Part shown: positions 51,047-59,682 of the stretch, piece by piece | Layout of the letters: each line of letters begins with the position of its first letter | Position numbering within the stretch: the stretch's first letter is position 1 | Assembly (NCBI RefSeq): GCF_030913365.1 | Contig: NZ_CP133160.1 | Coordinates: 3,200,001-3,264,000, forward strand | Source: Stenotrophomonas sp. 24(2023) | GTDB taxonomy: Bacteria > Pseudomonadota > Gammaproteobacteria > Xanthomonadales > Xanthomonadaceae | Direction of reading: 5' to 3' | Length of the DNA stretch: 64,000 nt | Made by a program: the position numbers and the translations under genes | Notes under the pieces: generated by a model | Told to the model about the DNA's origin: nothing | Database searches by the model: none | What the model saw: the letters and a program-made list of their open reading frames with translations, nothing else

Positions 51047-52231
51047 CTACCGTGCCGGTGTCGAACCCGGCTCCGATGCGGGTTCCACCGAGGTATCCAC
51101 CCGTGCGATCACCGACATGCCGGGGCGCAGCCGTGCCGCCAGCGGCTGATCCGGGTCGATACGGATGCGCACCGGCAATCGCTGCACGACCTTGGTGAAG
51201 TTGCCGCTGGCATTGTCCGGGCGCAGCACGCTGAATTCCGAGCCGGTGGCCGGGGCGATCTGCTCCACGTGCCCGTGCAGGCGTTCGCCCTTGAACGCAT
51301 CCACCGCGAAGGTGGCCGGTTGGCCGATGCGCATCTGCCAGGTCTGGCCCTCCTTGTAGTTGGCCACGACCCACAGCGTTTCGGGCACCAGGAACAGCAG
51401 CTGCGAGCCGGCGCTGACGTACTGGCCCACGCGCACGCTGGCCTCGCTGACCTGGCCGTCGCGCGGGGCGTGGATGACCGTGTTGGCCAGATCGATGCGG
51501 GCCAGTTCCAGCTGTGCGCGGGCGTTTTCCACCTGTGCTTCCAGGCCCTTGCGTGCGACCTGGGTGGCGATGAGGGTTTCCTCGGCGATGCGGATCTGCG
51601 CCTGGCCCTGCTGCACGCTGGCCTGCGCTGCGGCCTGGCCGGTGCGGAACTTGTCGCGATCGTTGATGGAAACCAGGCGCTGTGCGGCCAGTTCCTCATA
51701 GCGCTTGAGCTCGCCACGCGACCGCTGCAGTTCCGACTGCCCGGCCGACAGTGTGGCCTTGGCCGAGGCGATCTGCGCGCGGTTCTGCGCCTGCGACTGG
51801 TCCGAATTGGCCAGTGCCGCCTGCGCGCTGGCCAATGCGGCCTGCGCCTGCGCCACGCGCTGGGCATAGATACGATCGTCGATGCGCAGCAGTGGTTCGC
51901 CCTGCCGGACGTGCTGGAAATCTTTCACCAGGACCTCGGTGACATAGCCGTTCACCTGCGGCGCGAGCACGGTGATCTGGCCCCGCACGTAGGCGTTGTC
52001 GGTGACCATCACCGGGCTGGTGAATGGCCAGAAATGCCAGGCGCGCAGGATCAGCGCGATGCCCACCAGGGCCACCAGCACCATCACCACCACCGCGCGG
52101 GTGGTCGGGGTGAGGTACTTGGGCACCGGCGCTCCGGGCGGCACAGGTGTGCTCGGGGCCGGCGCCGCATCGGTCGGCGGCGGCGGGTTCACGGTGTCGG
52201 TGTCGTCGGGGCGCGGTGGTTGCGAGGACAT
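51047..52231 (-). CDS. EmrA/HlyD-family efflux adaptor
   Basis: 394 aa. A Pro-rich cytoplasmic head (residues 1-38) is followed by one TM (VVVMVLVALVGIALILRAW), VTDNAYVRGQITVLAPQVNG (lipoyl/beta-barrel opening typical of EmrA), a long Ala/Gln coiled coil at about residues 130-240, then VIHAPRDGQVSEASVRVGQY. It partners with the DHA2 transporter encoded 10 bases upstream. The third component, an outer membrane channel, is not encoded nearby. Confidence 0.92.
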   Translation of the reverse strand: MSSQPPRPDDTDTVNPPPPTDAAPAPSTPVPPGAPVPKYLTPTTRAVVVMVLVALVGIALILRAWHFWPFTSPVMVTDNAYVRGQITVLAPQVNGYVTEVLVKDFQHVRQGEPLLRIDDRIYAQRVAQAQAALASAQAALANSDQSQAQNRAQIASAKATLSAGQSELQRSRGELKRYEELAAQRLVSINDRDKFRTGQAAAQASVQQGQAQIRIAEETLIATQVARKGLEAQVENARAQLELARIDLANTVIHAPRDGQVSEASVRVGQYVSAGSQLLFLVPETLWVVANYKEGQTWQMRIGQPATFAVDAFKGERLHGHVEQIAPATGSEFSVLRPDNASGNFTKVVQRLPVRIRIDPDQPLAARLRPGMSVIARVDTSVEPASEPGSTPAR

Positions 52232-52241
52232 CGGTCAGTGC

Positions 52242-53915
52242 TCATCGGGCGCCGGCGTTGGCCGGCGCGGGTGGGAAGGGCCGATGGCGCTTGCGCCACT
52301 GGTGCAGCACGGCGGTGCGCAGCGACAGCAGCAGCAACCAGCCCAGGAAACCCAGCGCCAGCCAGCCGCTGAGGGTGAAGACATCGTTGAAGGCGCGCAC
52401 GTTGGCTTCGCGCCGGGCGGTCAGTGCCAGCTGTGCGGTGCCCTGCGCGCTGCGCTGCACCGGATCGGTGATCTGCGCGGCATACAGCTGCTGCTGCACG
52501 CGCAGGCGCTGGGCCACCACCGGGTCGGCCGGGTCGAGCTGGCTGGTCAGCGCAGTGGAATACAGCTGTTCGCGGTGCAGCTGGAACGTGCCCAGTGCCG
52601 CCGAGCCGGCCAGGCCCCCCAGGGTCTGGGTGATCGACAGTGTGACCAGGAAGGTGATGATGTGGTCCGCGCCCTGTTTGAGGGCGGCTGTGATGCCCAG
52701 CATGATCAGCGGGCCCATGAACATGCCCGCGCCGATCGAGGCGAGGAACTGGCTGATGTAGAAATCGTGCGGGCGGTCCAGGCTGGTGCGGTGCTGGTCC
52801 AGGAAGGCGGCGCTGCCCAGCAGCAGGATCGCCAGCAGCAGCTGCGCGATCAGGCGCTTGGGCCCGAAGGTGATCGCGCTGGCGGCGATGCCGACCACCA
52901 CCCCGGCCAGGATCACGCCGAACAGCGGGCGCAGCTGGTCCGGCCCCATGCCCAGCGTGCGCATCAGGTTGACCACGCCGTAGGACTGTTCGGTGGTCAG
53001 GAAGCGGATCAGGAAGGCACCGACGATGAAGTGCAGCACCGGCAGGCGGGTCAGCCAGCGGGTCTGCAGCAGCGGGTTGCGCCGGTAGTGCTCGATGACG
53101 AAGGCGGTGGTGGACAGCACGATGGAGGCAATCAGCGCCCAGCCCAGCCACGGCGTATCCACCCACCACCGGATGTAGCCCTGTGCCAGCACCACCACCA
53201 GCAGCGCCACGGCAGGCGCGAGCAGGGCGAAGGTGAGGAAGTCCAGAGGCTCGAATGCCTTGATCTGCACGCCTGGTGGCAGCTTCAGTACCACCACGGC
53301 GGCGAAGGCGCACAGCGCCAGCCCGGCTTCAAAGAAATACAGCTGATGCCATTGGCCGGTGTCCACCAGCCCCGGCGAGACCAGCCAGGCTACCGGGATG
53401 GCCAGCTGCGACAGGCCAACCCCCACCACCAGCAGGTTGCCGGTGTAGCGCCGCGGCAGCGACTGCAGCATGTACAGCGTGCACAGCGTCGAACAGGCCG
53501 CGCCGGCGAACCCACTGGCCGCACGCATCAGCAGCGTGGTCTCGAAGCTGCCCACGAACAGGTGCAGCACTGCCAGTGCGGCATACAACCCCAGGCCGAT
53601 CTCGGCGAACAGGCGGATGCCGAACTGCTGGCGGAACTTGAAGGCCAGCAGGTTCACGGTCACGTTGACCATCGCATAGGCTGCCACCAGCCAGCTGCCC
53701 TGGGCCGGGGTCAGCCCCAGCTGGCCCTGCAGGAACGGCAGGTTGGCGGTGACCAGCGCGGTGCCCAGGCCGCCGGTGATGGCCACCAGCAGCGATACCA
53801 GGGCATAGGCCACCCGCCGGTGCGGCGGATGCCAGGGCATCGAGGCCGAACCGGGCAGGGTGGGCTTCTCATGCTCTTCCCAGTCGGGGATCGGCTTGAG
53901 ATACGGCTGGGCCAT
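52242..53915 (-). CDS. DHA2-family (EmrB-like) 14-TM drug exporter
   Basis: 557 aa; ATG 53915 overlaps the TetR stop (ATGA). 14 predicted TMs. Features: YALVSLLVAITGGLGTALVT, TANLPFLQGQLGLTPAQGSW and AAYAMVNVTVNLLAFKFRQQ at the N-terminus. The periplasmic loop before the last TM is long, as in EmrB-class partners of EmrA. It exports hydrophobic drugs or fatty-acid-like compounds with the adaptor. It is not the MarR-regulated EmrCAB-type arrangement described in Stenotrophomonas. Confidence 0.9.
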   Translation of the reverse strand: MAQPYLKPIPDWEEHEKPTLPGSASMPWHPPHRRVAYALVSLLVAITGGLGTALVTANLPFLQGQLGLTPAQGSWLVAAYAMVNVTVNLLAFKFRQQFGIRLFAEIGLGLYAALAVLHLFVGSFETTLLMRAASGFAGAACSTLCTLYMLQSLPRRYTGNLLVVGVGLSQLAIPVAWLVSPGLVDTGQWHQLYFFEAGLALCAFAAVVVLKLPPGVQIKAFEPLDFLTFALLAPAVALLVVVLAQGYIRWWVDTPWLGWALIASIVLSTTAFVIEHYRRNPLLQTRWLTRLPVLHFIVGAFLIRFLTTEQSYGVVNLMRTLGMGPDQLRPLFGVILAGVVVGIAASAITFGPKRLIAQLLLAILLLGSAAFLDQHRTSLDRPHDFYISQFLASIGAGMFMGPLIMLGITAALKQGADHIITFLVTLSITQTLGGLAGSAALGTFQLHREQLYSTALTSQLDPADPVVAQRLRVQQQLYAAQITDPVQRSAQGTAQLALTARREANVRAFNDVFTLSGWLALGFLGWLLLLSLRTAVLHQWRKRHRPFPPAPANAGAR

Positions 53916-54481
53916 CAGCGCTCCCCGCAGTCTGGCCCCTGTAATCCCCCCCGCAGCAGTTGCAGGGCGCGCCGGGCCAGGTCGGCACGCTCGTCGCGGG
54001 TCTTGCCGCGCAGGGCGGCACCCAGCATGCCCGAGATCAGTGAAACATCCGTCGAGGCCAGGTCCGGCCGGCACAGGCCGGCGGCGATGGCGCGATGGAT
54101 GGGGGGCTCCAACAGGCTGTGGACCGCCTCGCGCGCGGCTTTCATCGCAGGGTCGTCGCGGTCCACCGCGCGCCAGTAGTCGGCCAATGCCGGTGAATCG
54201 ATGATGCGCTGGGCCATGCCTTCGATCACCTCGAACAGGGCGTCGTCGCGGTCACCCAGCTGTTCCACCTGGCGGCGGATGCGCTGCACGGCACGCTGCA
54301 GCAGGGCGTCGATCAGCGCGGTGCGGTCAGGGAAGTTGCGGTACAGGGTGGCCCGCCCGACCTGGGCGCGCTCCACCACCAGGTCCAGGGGCGCGGTCAC
54401 CCCGTGCTGGCCGAACACGTGGTCGGCGGCATCCAGGATCAGGGCGCGGCGGGCGGCGGCATCAGCACGTTGGGGGCTCAT
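53915..54481 (-). CDS. TetR-family repressor of the adjacent efflux genes
   Basis: 188 aa. N-terminal HTH: RALILDAADHVFGQHGVTAP then VVERAQVGRATLYRNFPDRT, typical TetR. The C-terminal ligand domain is variable (IDSPALADYWRAVDRDDPAM). It is first in an operon with the EmrB-like and EmrA-like genes (ATGA overlap), which implies autoregulation and control of the pump. Confidence 0.9.
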   Translation of the reverse strand: MSPQRADAAARRALILDAADHVFGQHGVTAPLDLVVERAQVGRATLYRNFPDRTALIDALLQRAVQRIRRQVEQLGDRDDALFEVIEGMAQRIIDSPALADYWRAVDRDDPAMKAAREAVHSLLEPPIHRAIAAGLCRPDLASTDVSLISGMLGAALRGKTRDERADLARRALQLLRGGLQGPDCGER

Positions 54482-54759
54482 GTGGACATTCTGGGAAGTG
54501 GAGGTTCGGCGGAGGAACAGTGGCGACAGGAGTGTCCGCTTGTTGTCGTACGCCCAGCTTCGTGATGAAAATGTGAAGAATGCCCGGTGTCGAAATGCAA
54601 TCCATTGATCTATAAAGATTTATTTTCCGCATGGTGCTGTGCCAGCGACCGGTGGCCGGGCGCTCCGCAACGGCGGTCGGTGCATCTGCCGCCACCGGTG
54701 TCCGCTTGCTAAGCCAGGAAGGCCTGTGCCCCGGTGTCGCGCAACGACCGCGCCTGCGC
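54482..54759. other. Intergenic region between the TetR operon and the MFS gene
   Basis: About 278 bases without a gene. The section 54601-54631 is unusually A/T-rich (CTATAAAGATTTATTTTCC). It is likely to hold the TetR-operon promoter, although it lies 120 bases from the TetR start. No hairpin terminator or clear palindrome was found. Confidence 0.4.
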
Positions 54760-55983
54760 TCAGCCCGCCGCCAGTGGCGGTGCCACGGGGGCCTCGCGGA
54801 CCGGCAGGTGGGCGACGGCGGCCAGCAGCGCCAGGCCGATGTCCAGGTACCACATGACCATGTAGTCGCCGGTGCTGGCCAGCACCACGCCGCCCAGCCA
54901 GGCGCCGAAGAAGCCCCCCAGCTGGTGCGACAGCAGGGTCAGGCCGAACAGCGTGCCCAGGTAGCGCGGGCCGAACAGCTTGCCGACCAGTCCGGCGGTG
55001 GGCGGGACGGTGGCCAGCCAGGTGAAGCCCAGCACGGCGGCGAACACATAGAACGTGGTCGGCGTGGGCGGCGCGGCCAGGTACACCGCAATCATCGCCG
55101 CGCGGCTGGTGTAGAGCAGCACCAGCAGCCACTTCATGCGGAAGCGCTGGCCCAGCGCGCCGACCAGCAGGCTGCCGAAGATGTTGAACAGGCCGATCAG
55201 TGCGATCGACACCGACGATACCGTGGGCGACAGGCCGCACAGGGCGATTTCGCCCGGCAGGTGGGTGACCAGGAAGGCGATGTGCAGGCCGCAGGTGAAA
55301 AAGCCCAGATGCAGGTACCAGTAGCTGGGTTCGCGCACGGCCTGGCGCAGCTGCGCGCGCAGGCCGCCGTCGGCGGCGGCCACGCCACCGGCGTGGTCAC
55401 CGGCACGACGGCGCAGCGGCCACGCCATCGGCAGGGTGAACAAGGTGACCACCGCCATCAGCCACAGGCCGCGTGCCCAGCCTGCCGCGCTGATCACCAG
55501 CTGCAGGATGGGCGCGAATACGAACTGACCCAGCGAGCCACCCGCATTGATCAGGCCGGCGGCGAACGAGCGGCGCTCGGCCGGCAGGCGATGGGCGGTG
55601 GCGCCGATCAGCACCGAAAAACTGCCGGCACCGGCACCGGCGGACATCAGCAGGCCCAGGCTGATGTTCAGGCCCCAGGCGCCGGGCAGCAGTGGGGCGA
55701 TGGCCAGCCCCAGCGCCAGCAGCAGGCCGCCACCGACCAGCACCGGCAGCGGGCCACGCTGGTCGGCCAGGGCACCGAACACCGGCTGCACCGCGCCCCA
55801 GACCAGCTGGCCGATGGCCAGCGCGAAGCTGATCTGCACGATGCTGATGCCGGTGTCGCGGTGGATCGGTTCCACGAACAGGCCGGTGGTCTGCCGCGCA
55901 GCCATGGTCAGCATCAGGATGCCGGAGGCAGCCAGCAGCAGGCCCCAGGGCGTACGCGCGGCAGTGCTGCGGGTGGCGCTCAT
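54760..55983 (-). CDS. Major facilitator superfamily transporter (12 TM), MarR-coupled
   Basis: 407 aa; ATG 55983 overlaps the MarR stop (ATGA). 12 TMs. N-half: WGLLLAASGILMLTMAARQT, VWGAVQPVFGALADQRGP (loop motif), then LLMSAGAGAGSFSVLIGATA and AAGLINAGGSLGQFVFAPIL. C-half: YWYLHLGFFTCGLHIAFLVT and RYLGTLFGLTLLSHQLGGFF. This resembles the oxalate/formate-antiporter-like or YbfB-type MFS group. Substrate unknown. Confidence 0.85.
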   Translation of the reverse strand: MSATRSTAARTPWGLLLAASGILMLTMAARQTTGLFVEPIHRDTGISIVQISFALAIGQLVWGAVQPVFGALADQRGPLPVLVGGGLLLALGLAIAPLLPGAWGLNISLGLLMSAGAGAGSFSVLIGATAHRLPAERRSFAAGLINAGGSLGQFVFAPILQLVISAAGWARGLWLMAVVTLFTLPMAWPLRRRAGDHAGGVAAADGGLRAQLRQAVREPSYWYLHLGFFTCGLHIAFLVTHLPGEIALCGLSPTVSSVSIALIGLFNIFGSLLVGALGQRFRMKWLLVLLYTSRAAMIAVYLAAPPTPTTFYVFAAVLGFTWLATVPPTAGLVGKLFGPRYLGTLFGLTLLSHQLGGFFGAWLGGVVLASTGDYMVMWYLDIGLALLAAVAHLPVREAPVAPPLAAG

Positions 55984-56414
55984 GCGTCGGCCACGCCGGC
56001 CAGGCGCTGCTCAAGCCGTTCCAGCAGCTGCAGCAGGTGCTGGTTGTCGCGCTCGCCGAAGCGTGCCTCGAACGCGGCCTGCGCACGGCGCCACAGCGGG
56101 CGTGCGCGGCGCAGCCGCGCCTGGCCATCGGCCGTCAGGCGGACCTCGCGCTGGCGCGCGTCGTGCGGCCCGGGCAGTTGTTCCAGCAGACCTTCGGCCA
56201 GCAGCGGCTTGAGGTTGCGGGTGAGGGTGGTGCGGTCCATGCCCAGGGCCTGCGCCAGTTCGCCCAGCGGCCGCGGCTGCCGCGCACGGCGCAGGATCGA
56301 ATAGGCGTTCAGGCTCAGCCCCGCCGCAGCCAGGTGCTGGTCATACAGCTGGGTGCTGCGGCGCGCGGCGCGGCGCAGCTGGAAGCAGGTGCAGGGCGAG
56401 GTGGGTTCGGTCAT
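55980..56414 (-). CDS. MarR-family regulator
   Basis: 144 aa from ATG 56414 (GGAG ten bases upstream); an upstream start at 56492 would extend it through the operator. Winged HTH: LGELAQALGMDRTTLTRNLK and LEQLPGPHDARQREVRLTAD (wing with DxRxxxxxLT). The N-terminal PCTCFQLRRAARR holds two Cys that could sense oxidants or metals. It overlaps the MFS gene and has a perfect 12-bp palindrome just upstream. Confidence 0.87.
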   Translation of the reverse strand: MTEPTSPCTCFQLRRAARRSTQLYDQHLAAAGLSLNAYSILRRARQPRPLGELAQALGMDRTTLTRNLKPLLAEGLLEQLPGPHDARQREVRLTADGQARLRRARPLWRRAQAAFEARFGERDNQHLLQLLERLEQRLAGVADA

Positions 56415-56442
56415 GGGCGCGCTCCGGTTGCGCCCATCATAG

Positions 56443-56454
56443 GTGCATATGCAC
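56443..56454. promoter_or_regulatory. Perfect palindrome GTGCATATGCAC, MarR operator candidate
   Basis: The palindrome lies 28-40 bases before the MarR start, where a repressor would block the promoter. MarR proteins usually bind AT-centred palindromes of this kind. No other 12-bp perfect palindrome was noticed nearby. Confidence 0.6.
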
Positions 56455-56573
56455 GTAAATGGCGAGGGCGGACGATGCCAAGCCCCCGCCATCCGCGCAC
56501 CGCTGCTGCGTGCCCGACAAGAACGGGGGCCCGAAGGCCCCCGAAGTGGTGCAGGTGCAACTGTCGCCAGGGA

Positions 56574-58760
56574 TCAGAAGTAGGCGCGGATGCCGAACGC
56601 CACGCCACGGCCCGGCAGCGGCGCGTAATCGCGCAGCAGCGAGGTGTGCGGGCGCACTTCGCGGTTGGTCAGGTTGGTGCCATCCAGGAAGACTTCGTAG
56701 CTGTTGCTGGCGCTGCGGTCCCAGCGGTAGGCGAAGTGGGCATCAACCAGGGTGTAGCCATTGCTGGGCTCCTCGTTCTGCGCCACGTCCTTCTGCCGGC
56801 TGTAGCGCACTGCGCCCACCGAGGCGCGCCAGCCATCCTTGGACCAGCGCAGGTCGGCGCCGACGCGGGCCGGGGCGATGCGCGGCAGGTAGCCGGTGTT
56901 GGCCAGTTCCACGGTGTAGTTGTGGCTGTGGTCACCGTGCGGCACGGCGATGGCCAGTTCACGGCTGCCGCTGCCATCGAGCTTGGCCTTCACGTAGTCG
57001 CCGAACAGGCGCAGGTCCCAGTCACCGGTGTTGCCTTCGAACAGGTGCACCAGGGCCTCGGCCTCGGCGCCGCGGAAGATCGCGTCCTGCTGCGTCCAGG
57101 TGCGCACCGGCAGGCCTTCGGTGATGCCGGTGTCGGCCAGGTAGATGAAGTTCTTGAACGAGGTCTGGTAGACCGAGGCGGACAGGTCCACGCGCTCGCT
57201 GTGGGTGTGGATGCCCAGTTCGACGCGCTGGCCGCGTTCGGTCTTCAGGTTGGCATCGCCGATTTCCAGCGAACGGGTGGCGATGTGCGCACCGGCGGCG
57301 TACAGCTCTTCGTTGGTCGGCGCACGCTCGGAACTGTCCAGACCGAAGCGCAGGTCCACCGCATCGTTGAGCTTCCAGATGCCGGCGGCGGACAGGTTGG
57401 TGGCGTCGAACTTCCGGCGGCGGTAGTCACCGCTCGGGTCCAGCTTGACCTGGTCGTGGCGGCCACCCAGTTCCAGCTTGAACGGGCCGAACTGCTTTTC
57501 CTGCAGTACGAACAGGCCCAGCGTGTCGGTGCCGGTGTTGGGCACGAAGGCTTCTTCGCCCCGTGCGCCGAAACGGCTGTTGCCGAACTGCAGGCCGAAG
57601 GCACCGTTCCAGCCGGCGATTTCGTTCTGCACCGCTTCCAGGCGACCTTCGATGCCCTGGTTGGTGAAGCGCGTGGACGGCACGCCGGCTTCCAGTTCGG
57701 TGTGCTCGTAATCGGTGAAGGCCGCGCGCAGGTTGATGTTCTTCAGGAACGACACCGGGTTGTAGATGCCGCCCTTGAAGTCGAAGCGGTTCTGCACCAG
57801 GTCGATGCGCACGTCGTGCTCGTCGCCGCCTTCTTCCTCGTCCCCATGGTCATGGTCGTGATCATGGTCGTGGTCACCGTCGGCGTGCACGTGCGCGCCG
57901 TTGGGGATGCCGTAGTTGGTGCGGTAGGTGCTGGCGGACAGGCCGAAGTAGCCACCTTCACCCAGCCAGGTCGCACCGACCGCGCCGGCGCGGGTGCGGA
58001 TGGAACTGTTGTCCAGGCGGCCACGGCGCGGCTCATCCGCATCCGCCTCGGCGTGGTCATGATCGTGGTGGTCTTCCAGCGCATCGATCACCGCGTAGCC
58101 GGGAATCCGGTAGTCGTCACCGTTGCGCACCAGGCCGTCGACATGGATCACCCAGTCACCGTTCACGCCGTCCAGGCGGAACATGCCGCTGCGCTCCTTG
58201 TTGACCGTGTTGCCCCGCACTTCGGCGCGGCCGCTGAGCGGGCGGTCCGGCAGTTCGCTGGCGATGCGGCCATCGACCACGTTCACTGCACCGCCGATCG
58301 CGCCGCTGCCGAACAACAGGGTGGCCGGGCCCTTGAGCACTTCGATCTGGTCGGCCAGGAACGGCTCGATGCTGGTGGCGTGGTCGGCGCTGACCGTGGA
58401 GGCGTCCATGTTGCCGACGCCATTGGACAGCACCTGCACACGCGGGCCTTCCTGGCCGCGGATGATCGGGCGGCCCACGCCCGGGCCGAAATAGGTGGTC
58501 TGCACGCCCGGCAGCTTGGCCACGGTGTCACCCAGGGTGCCGGCCTTCTGTTCGTCCAGGCGTTCGCCGGTGAGCACCTCGACCGGGCGGGCCAGCGATT
58601 CGGCATTGCCCTGCAGCGGCGAGGCGGTGACCTTCACGCTGGACAGTTCGGTCAGGTGGCGGTCGCGGTGGCCGTCATCGGCCAGGGCAATGGACGGAAG
58701 CAGGGCAGCCAGTGCCAGGGTGAGGGTGTGCTGCTTCAGCAGCGCGCGCGGTGCGGGCAT
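56574..58760 (-). CDS. znuD: TonB-dependent zinc receptor, ZnuD-like
   Basis: 728 aa. Signal peptide (LALAALLPSIALADD), plug with VKVTASPLQGNAESLARPVE and GRPIIRGQEGPRVQVLSNGV, TonB-dependent barrel ending GVAFGIRAYF. External loops hold His/Asp-rich stretches (LEDHHDHDHAEADAD; HVHADGDHDHDHDHDHGDEE), as in ZnuD, where they capture zinc. A Zur-like site overlaps its promoter. It imports zinc, or possibly heme, across the outer membrane using TonB energy. Divergent from a MerC-domain gene. Confidence 0.9.
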   Translation of the reverse strand: MPAPRALLKQHTLTLALAALLPSIALADDGHRDRHLTELSSVKVTASPLQGNAESLARPVEVLTGERLDEQKAGTLGDTVAKLPGVQTTYFGPGVGRPIIRGQEGPRVQVLSNGVGNMDASTVSADHATSIEPFLADQIEVLKGPATLLFGSGAIGGAVNVVDGRIASELPDRPLSGRAEVRGNTVNKERSGMFRLDGVNGDWVIHVDGLVRNGDDYRIPGYAVIDALEDHHDHDHAEADADEPRRGRLDNSSIRTRAGAVGATWLGEGGYFGLSASTYRTNYGIPNGAHVHADGDHDHDHDHDHGDEEEGGDEHDVRIDLVQNRFDFKGGIYNPVSFLKNINLRAAFTDYEHTELEAGVPSTRFTNQGIEGRLEAVQNEIAGWNGAFGLQFGNSRFGARGEEAFVPNTGTDTLGLFVLQEKQFGPFKLELGGRHDQVKLDPSGDYRRRKFDATNLSAAGIWKLNDAVDLRFGLDSSERAPTNEELYAAGAHIATRSLEIGDANLKTERGQRVELGIHTHSERVDLSASVYQTSFKNFIYLADTGITEGLPVRTWTQQDAIFRGAEAEALVHLFEGNTGDWDLRLFGDYVKAKLDGSGSRELAIAVPHGDHSHNYTVELANTGYLPRIAPARVGADLRWSKDGWRASVGAVRYSRQKDVAQNEEPSNGYTLVDAHFAYRWDRSASNSYEVFLDGTNLTNREVRPHTSLLRDYAPLPGRGVAFGIRAYF

Positions 58761-58774
58761 GGTGGTGCTCCATT

Positions 58775-58790
58775 GTTACAATGTATCAAC
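58775..58790 (-). promoter_or_regulatory. Zur-like operator before the ZnuD-like gene
   Basis: On the minus strand GATACATTGTAAC (58787-58775) matches the core Zur consensus GTTATANTATAAC at 10 of 13 positions. It sits 15-27 bases before the receptor ATG, a repressor position. Confidence 0.55.
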
Positions 58791-58867
58791 TGTGGGGCGC
58801 ACGCCGTCATCGAGGGGGACAGATGAACCGGTGCAGAAGGGCGGACCCGTGCGGGCCGAGTGACGAT

Positions 58868-58885
58868 GTTATATTATTCCATAAC
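58868..58885 (+). promoter_or_regulatory. Zur-like operator before the MerC-domain gene
   Basis: GTTATATTATTCC (58868-58880) matches the Zur core consensus GTTATANTATAAC at 11 of 13 positions, and is followed by ATAAC, which restores symmetry at wider spacing. It lies 25-42 bases before the ATG of the downstream gene. It is strikingly A/T-rich for this chromosome. Confidence 0.6.
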
Positions 58886-58909
58886 GCTTCGCCGACCCTG
58901 CTGGAAGTC

Positions 58910-59323
58910 ATGGCTCTCCCTCACCGCCTCCGCCACCTGCTTGATCGCTTCGGTGCCACCGGTTCCCTGATGTGTGCCGTGCACTGTGCGGTCATCCCGG
59001 TCCTGCTGGCTGCCGCCCCCTCGCTGGGGCTGTCGTTCTGGCTCAGCGATGGCGTGGAACGGGCCCTGGTGACGTTCGTGACCCTGCTGGGCCTGTTCAG
59101 TCTGGTCTGGGGCTACCGCCGGCATGGCGCGCTGCGCGCGCTGGGGTTCCTGCTGCCGGGCCTGGTGGCGCTGTGGGCCGGCGTGCTGTACGACCCGCTG
59201 CACCACAACCCGGTGCCGCACGCGGTGGTGATGACCATTGGCGGCCTGTTGGTCGGTATCGCCCACCTGGTCAACCTGCGCCTCAACCACAGCCACGTCC
59301 ACGACGCCAGCTGCGCGCACTGA
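58910..59323 (+). CDS. MerC-domain membrane protein, probable zinc-responsive
   Basis: 137 aa from ATG 58910. MerC core: DRFGATGSLMCAVHCAVIPV with the Cys-xxx-Cys pair (MCAVHC), then three more TMs and a C-terminal HSHVHDASCAH His/Cys tail. MerC proteins transport Hg2+ in mer operons, but no other mer gene is here. Pairing with a ZnuD-like receptor and a Zur-like site argues for zinc handling instead. Confidence 0.85.
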   Translation: MALPHRLRHLLDRFGATGSLMCAVHCAVIPVLLAAAPSLGLSFWLSDGVERALVTFVTLLGLFSLVWGYRRHGALRALGFLLPGLVALWAGVLYDPLHHNPVPHAVVMTIGGLLVGIAHLVNLRLNHSHVHDASCAH

Positions 59324-59435
59324 GGCGGGCGTGTTACGCTTTCAGATCGTGCGCGGGGGCGCCCAGCAAGGCGGCCCCGCCGAACCCGTGTCAGTACGGG
59401 GTAAACCAGAGTTCAACTTGTAAGGAGTTCATGAC

Positions 59436-59618
59436 ATGGGTAAGGGTGACCGCAAGACCGCCAAGGGCAAGCGCTACAACGCCAGCTACGGCAACGCCCG
59501 TTCGCACACCGCGAGCAAGGTGGCCGTAGGCGCTGCTGCTCCGGTTGCCAAGAAGACCGTGGCCAAGGCTCCGGCGAAGAAGGCCGTTGCCAAGAAGACC
59601 GTGGCCAAGGCCGGCTGA
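59436..59618 (+). CDS. THX-like ribosomal small-subunit protein with Ala/Lys-rich tail
   Basis: 60 aa; AAGGAG seven bases before a preceding ATGAC and 10 bases before ATG 59436. The N-terminus MGKGDRKTAKGKRYNASYGN has the THX signature MGKGDxKTxxGK...SYG. THX sits in the 30S head and stabilises rRNA. The remaining 35 residues are (K/A)-rich repeats (KKTVAKAPAKKAVAKKTVAK), resembling H1-like basic tails. An extended THX is uncommon. Followed by a strong terminator. Confidence 0.85.
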   Translation: MGKGDRKTAKGKRYNASYGNARSHTASKVAVGAAAPVAKKTVAKAPAKKAVAKKTVAKAG

Positions 59619-59640
59619 TCCAGCCTGCAGCGGCAACGAA

Positions 59641-59671
59641 AAACGCGGCGCCAGGCGCCGCGTTTTTTTTT
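59641..59671 (+). terminator. Strong intrinsic terminator of the THX gene
   Basis: CGCGGCGCC-A-GGCGCCGCG (59644-59662) flanked by AAA and followed by TTTTTTTTT. The stem is 7-9 bp depending on loop size. Confidence 0.93.
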
Positions 59672-59682
59672 GCCCGCAGCGC

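Noticed and set aside
54601..54631. A/T-rich stretch as a phage or att site
   Set aside because: No duplicated flank, integrase or tRNA is near. It is better explained as promoter sequence of the TetR operon.
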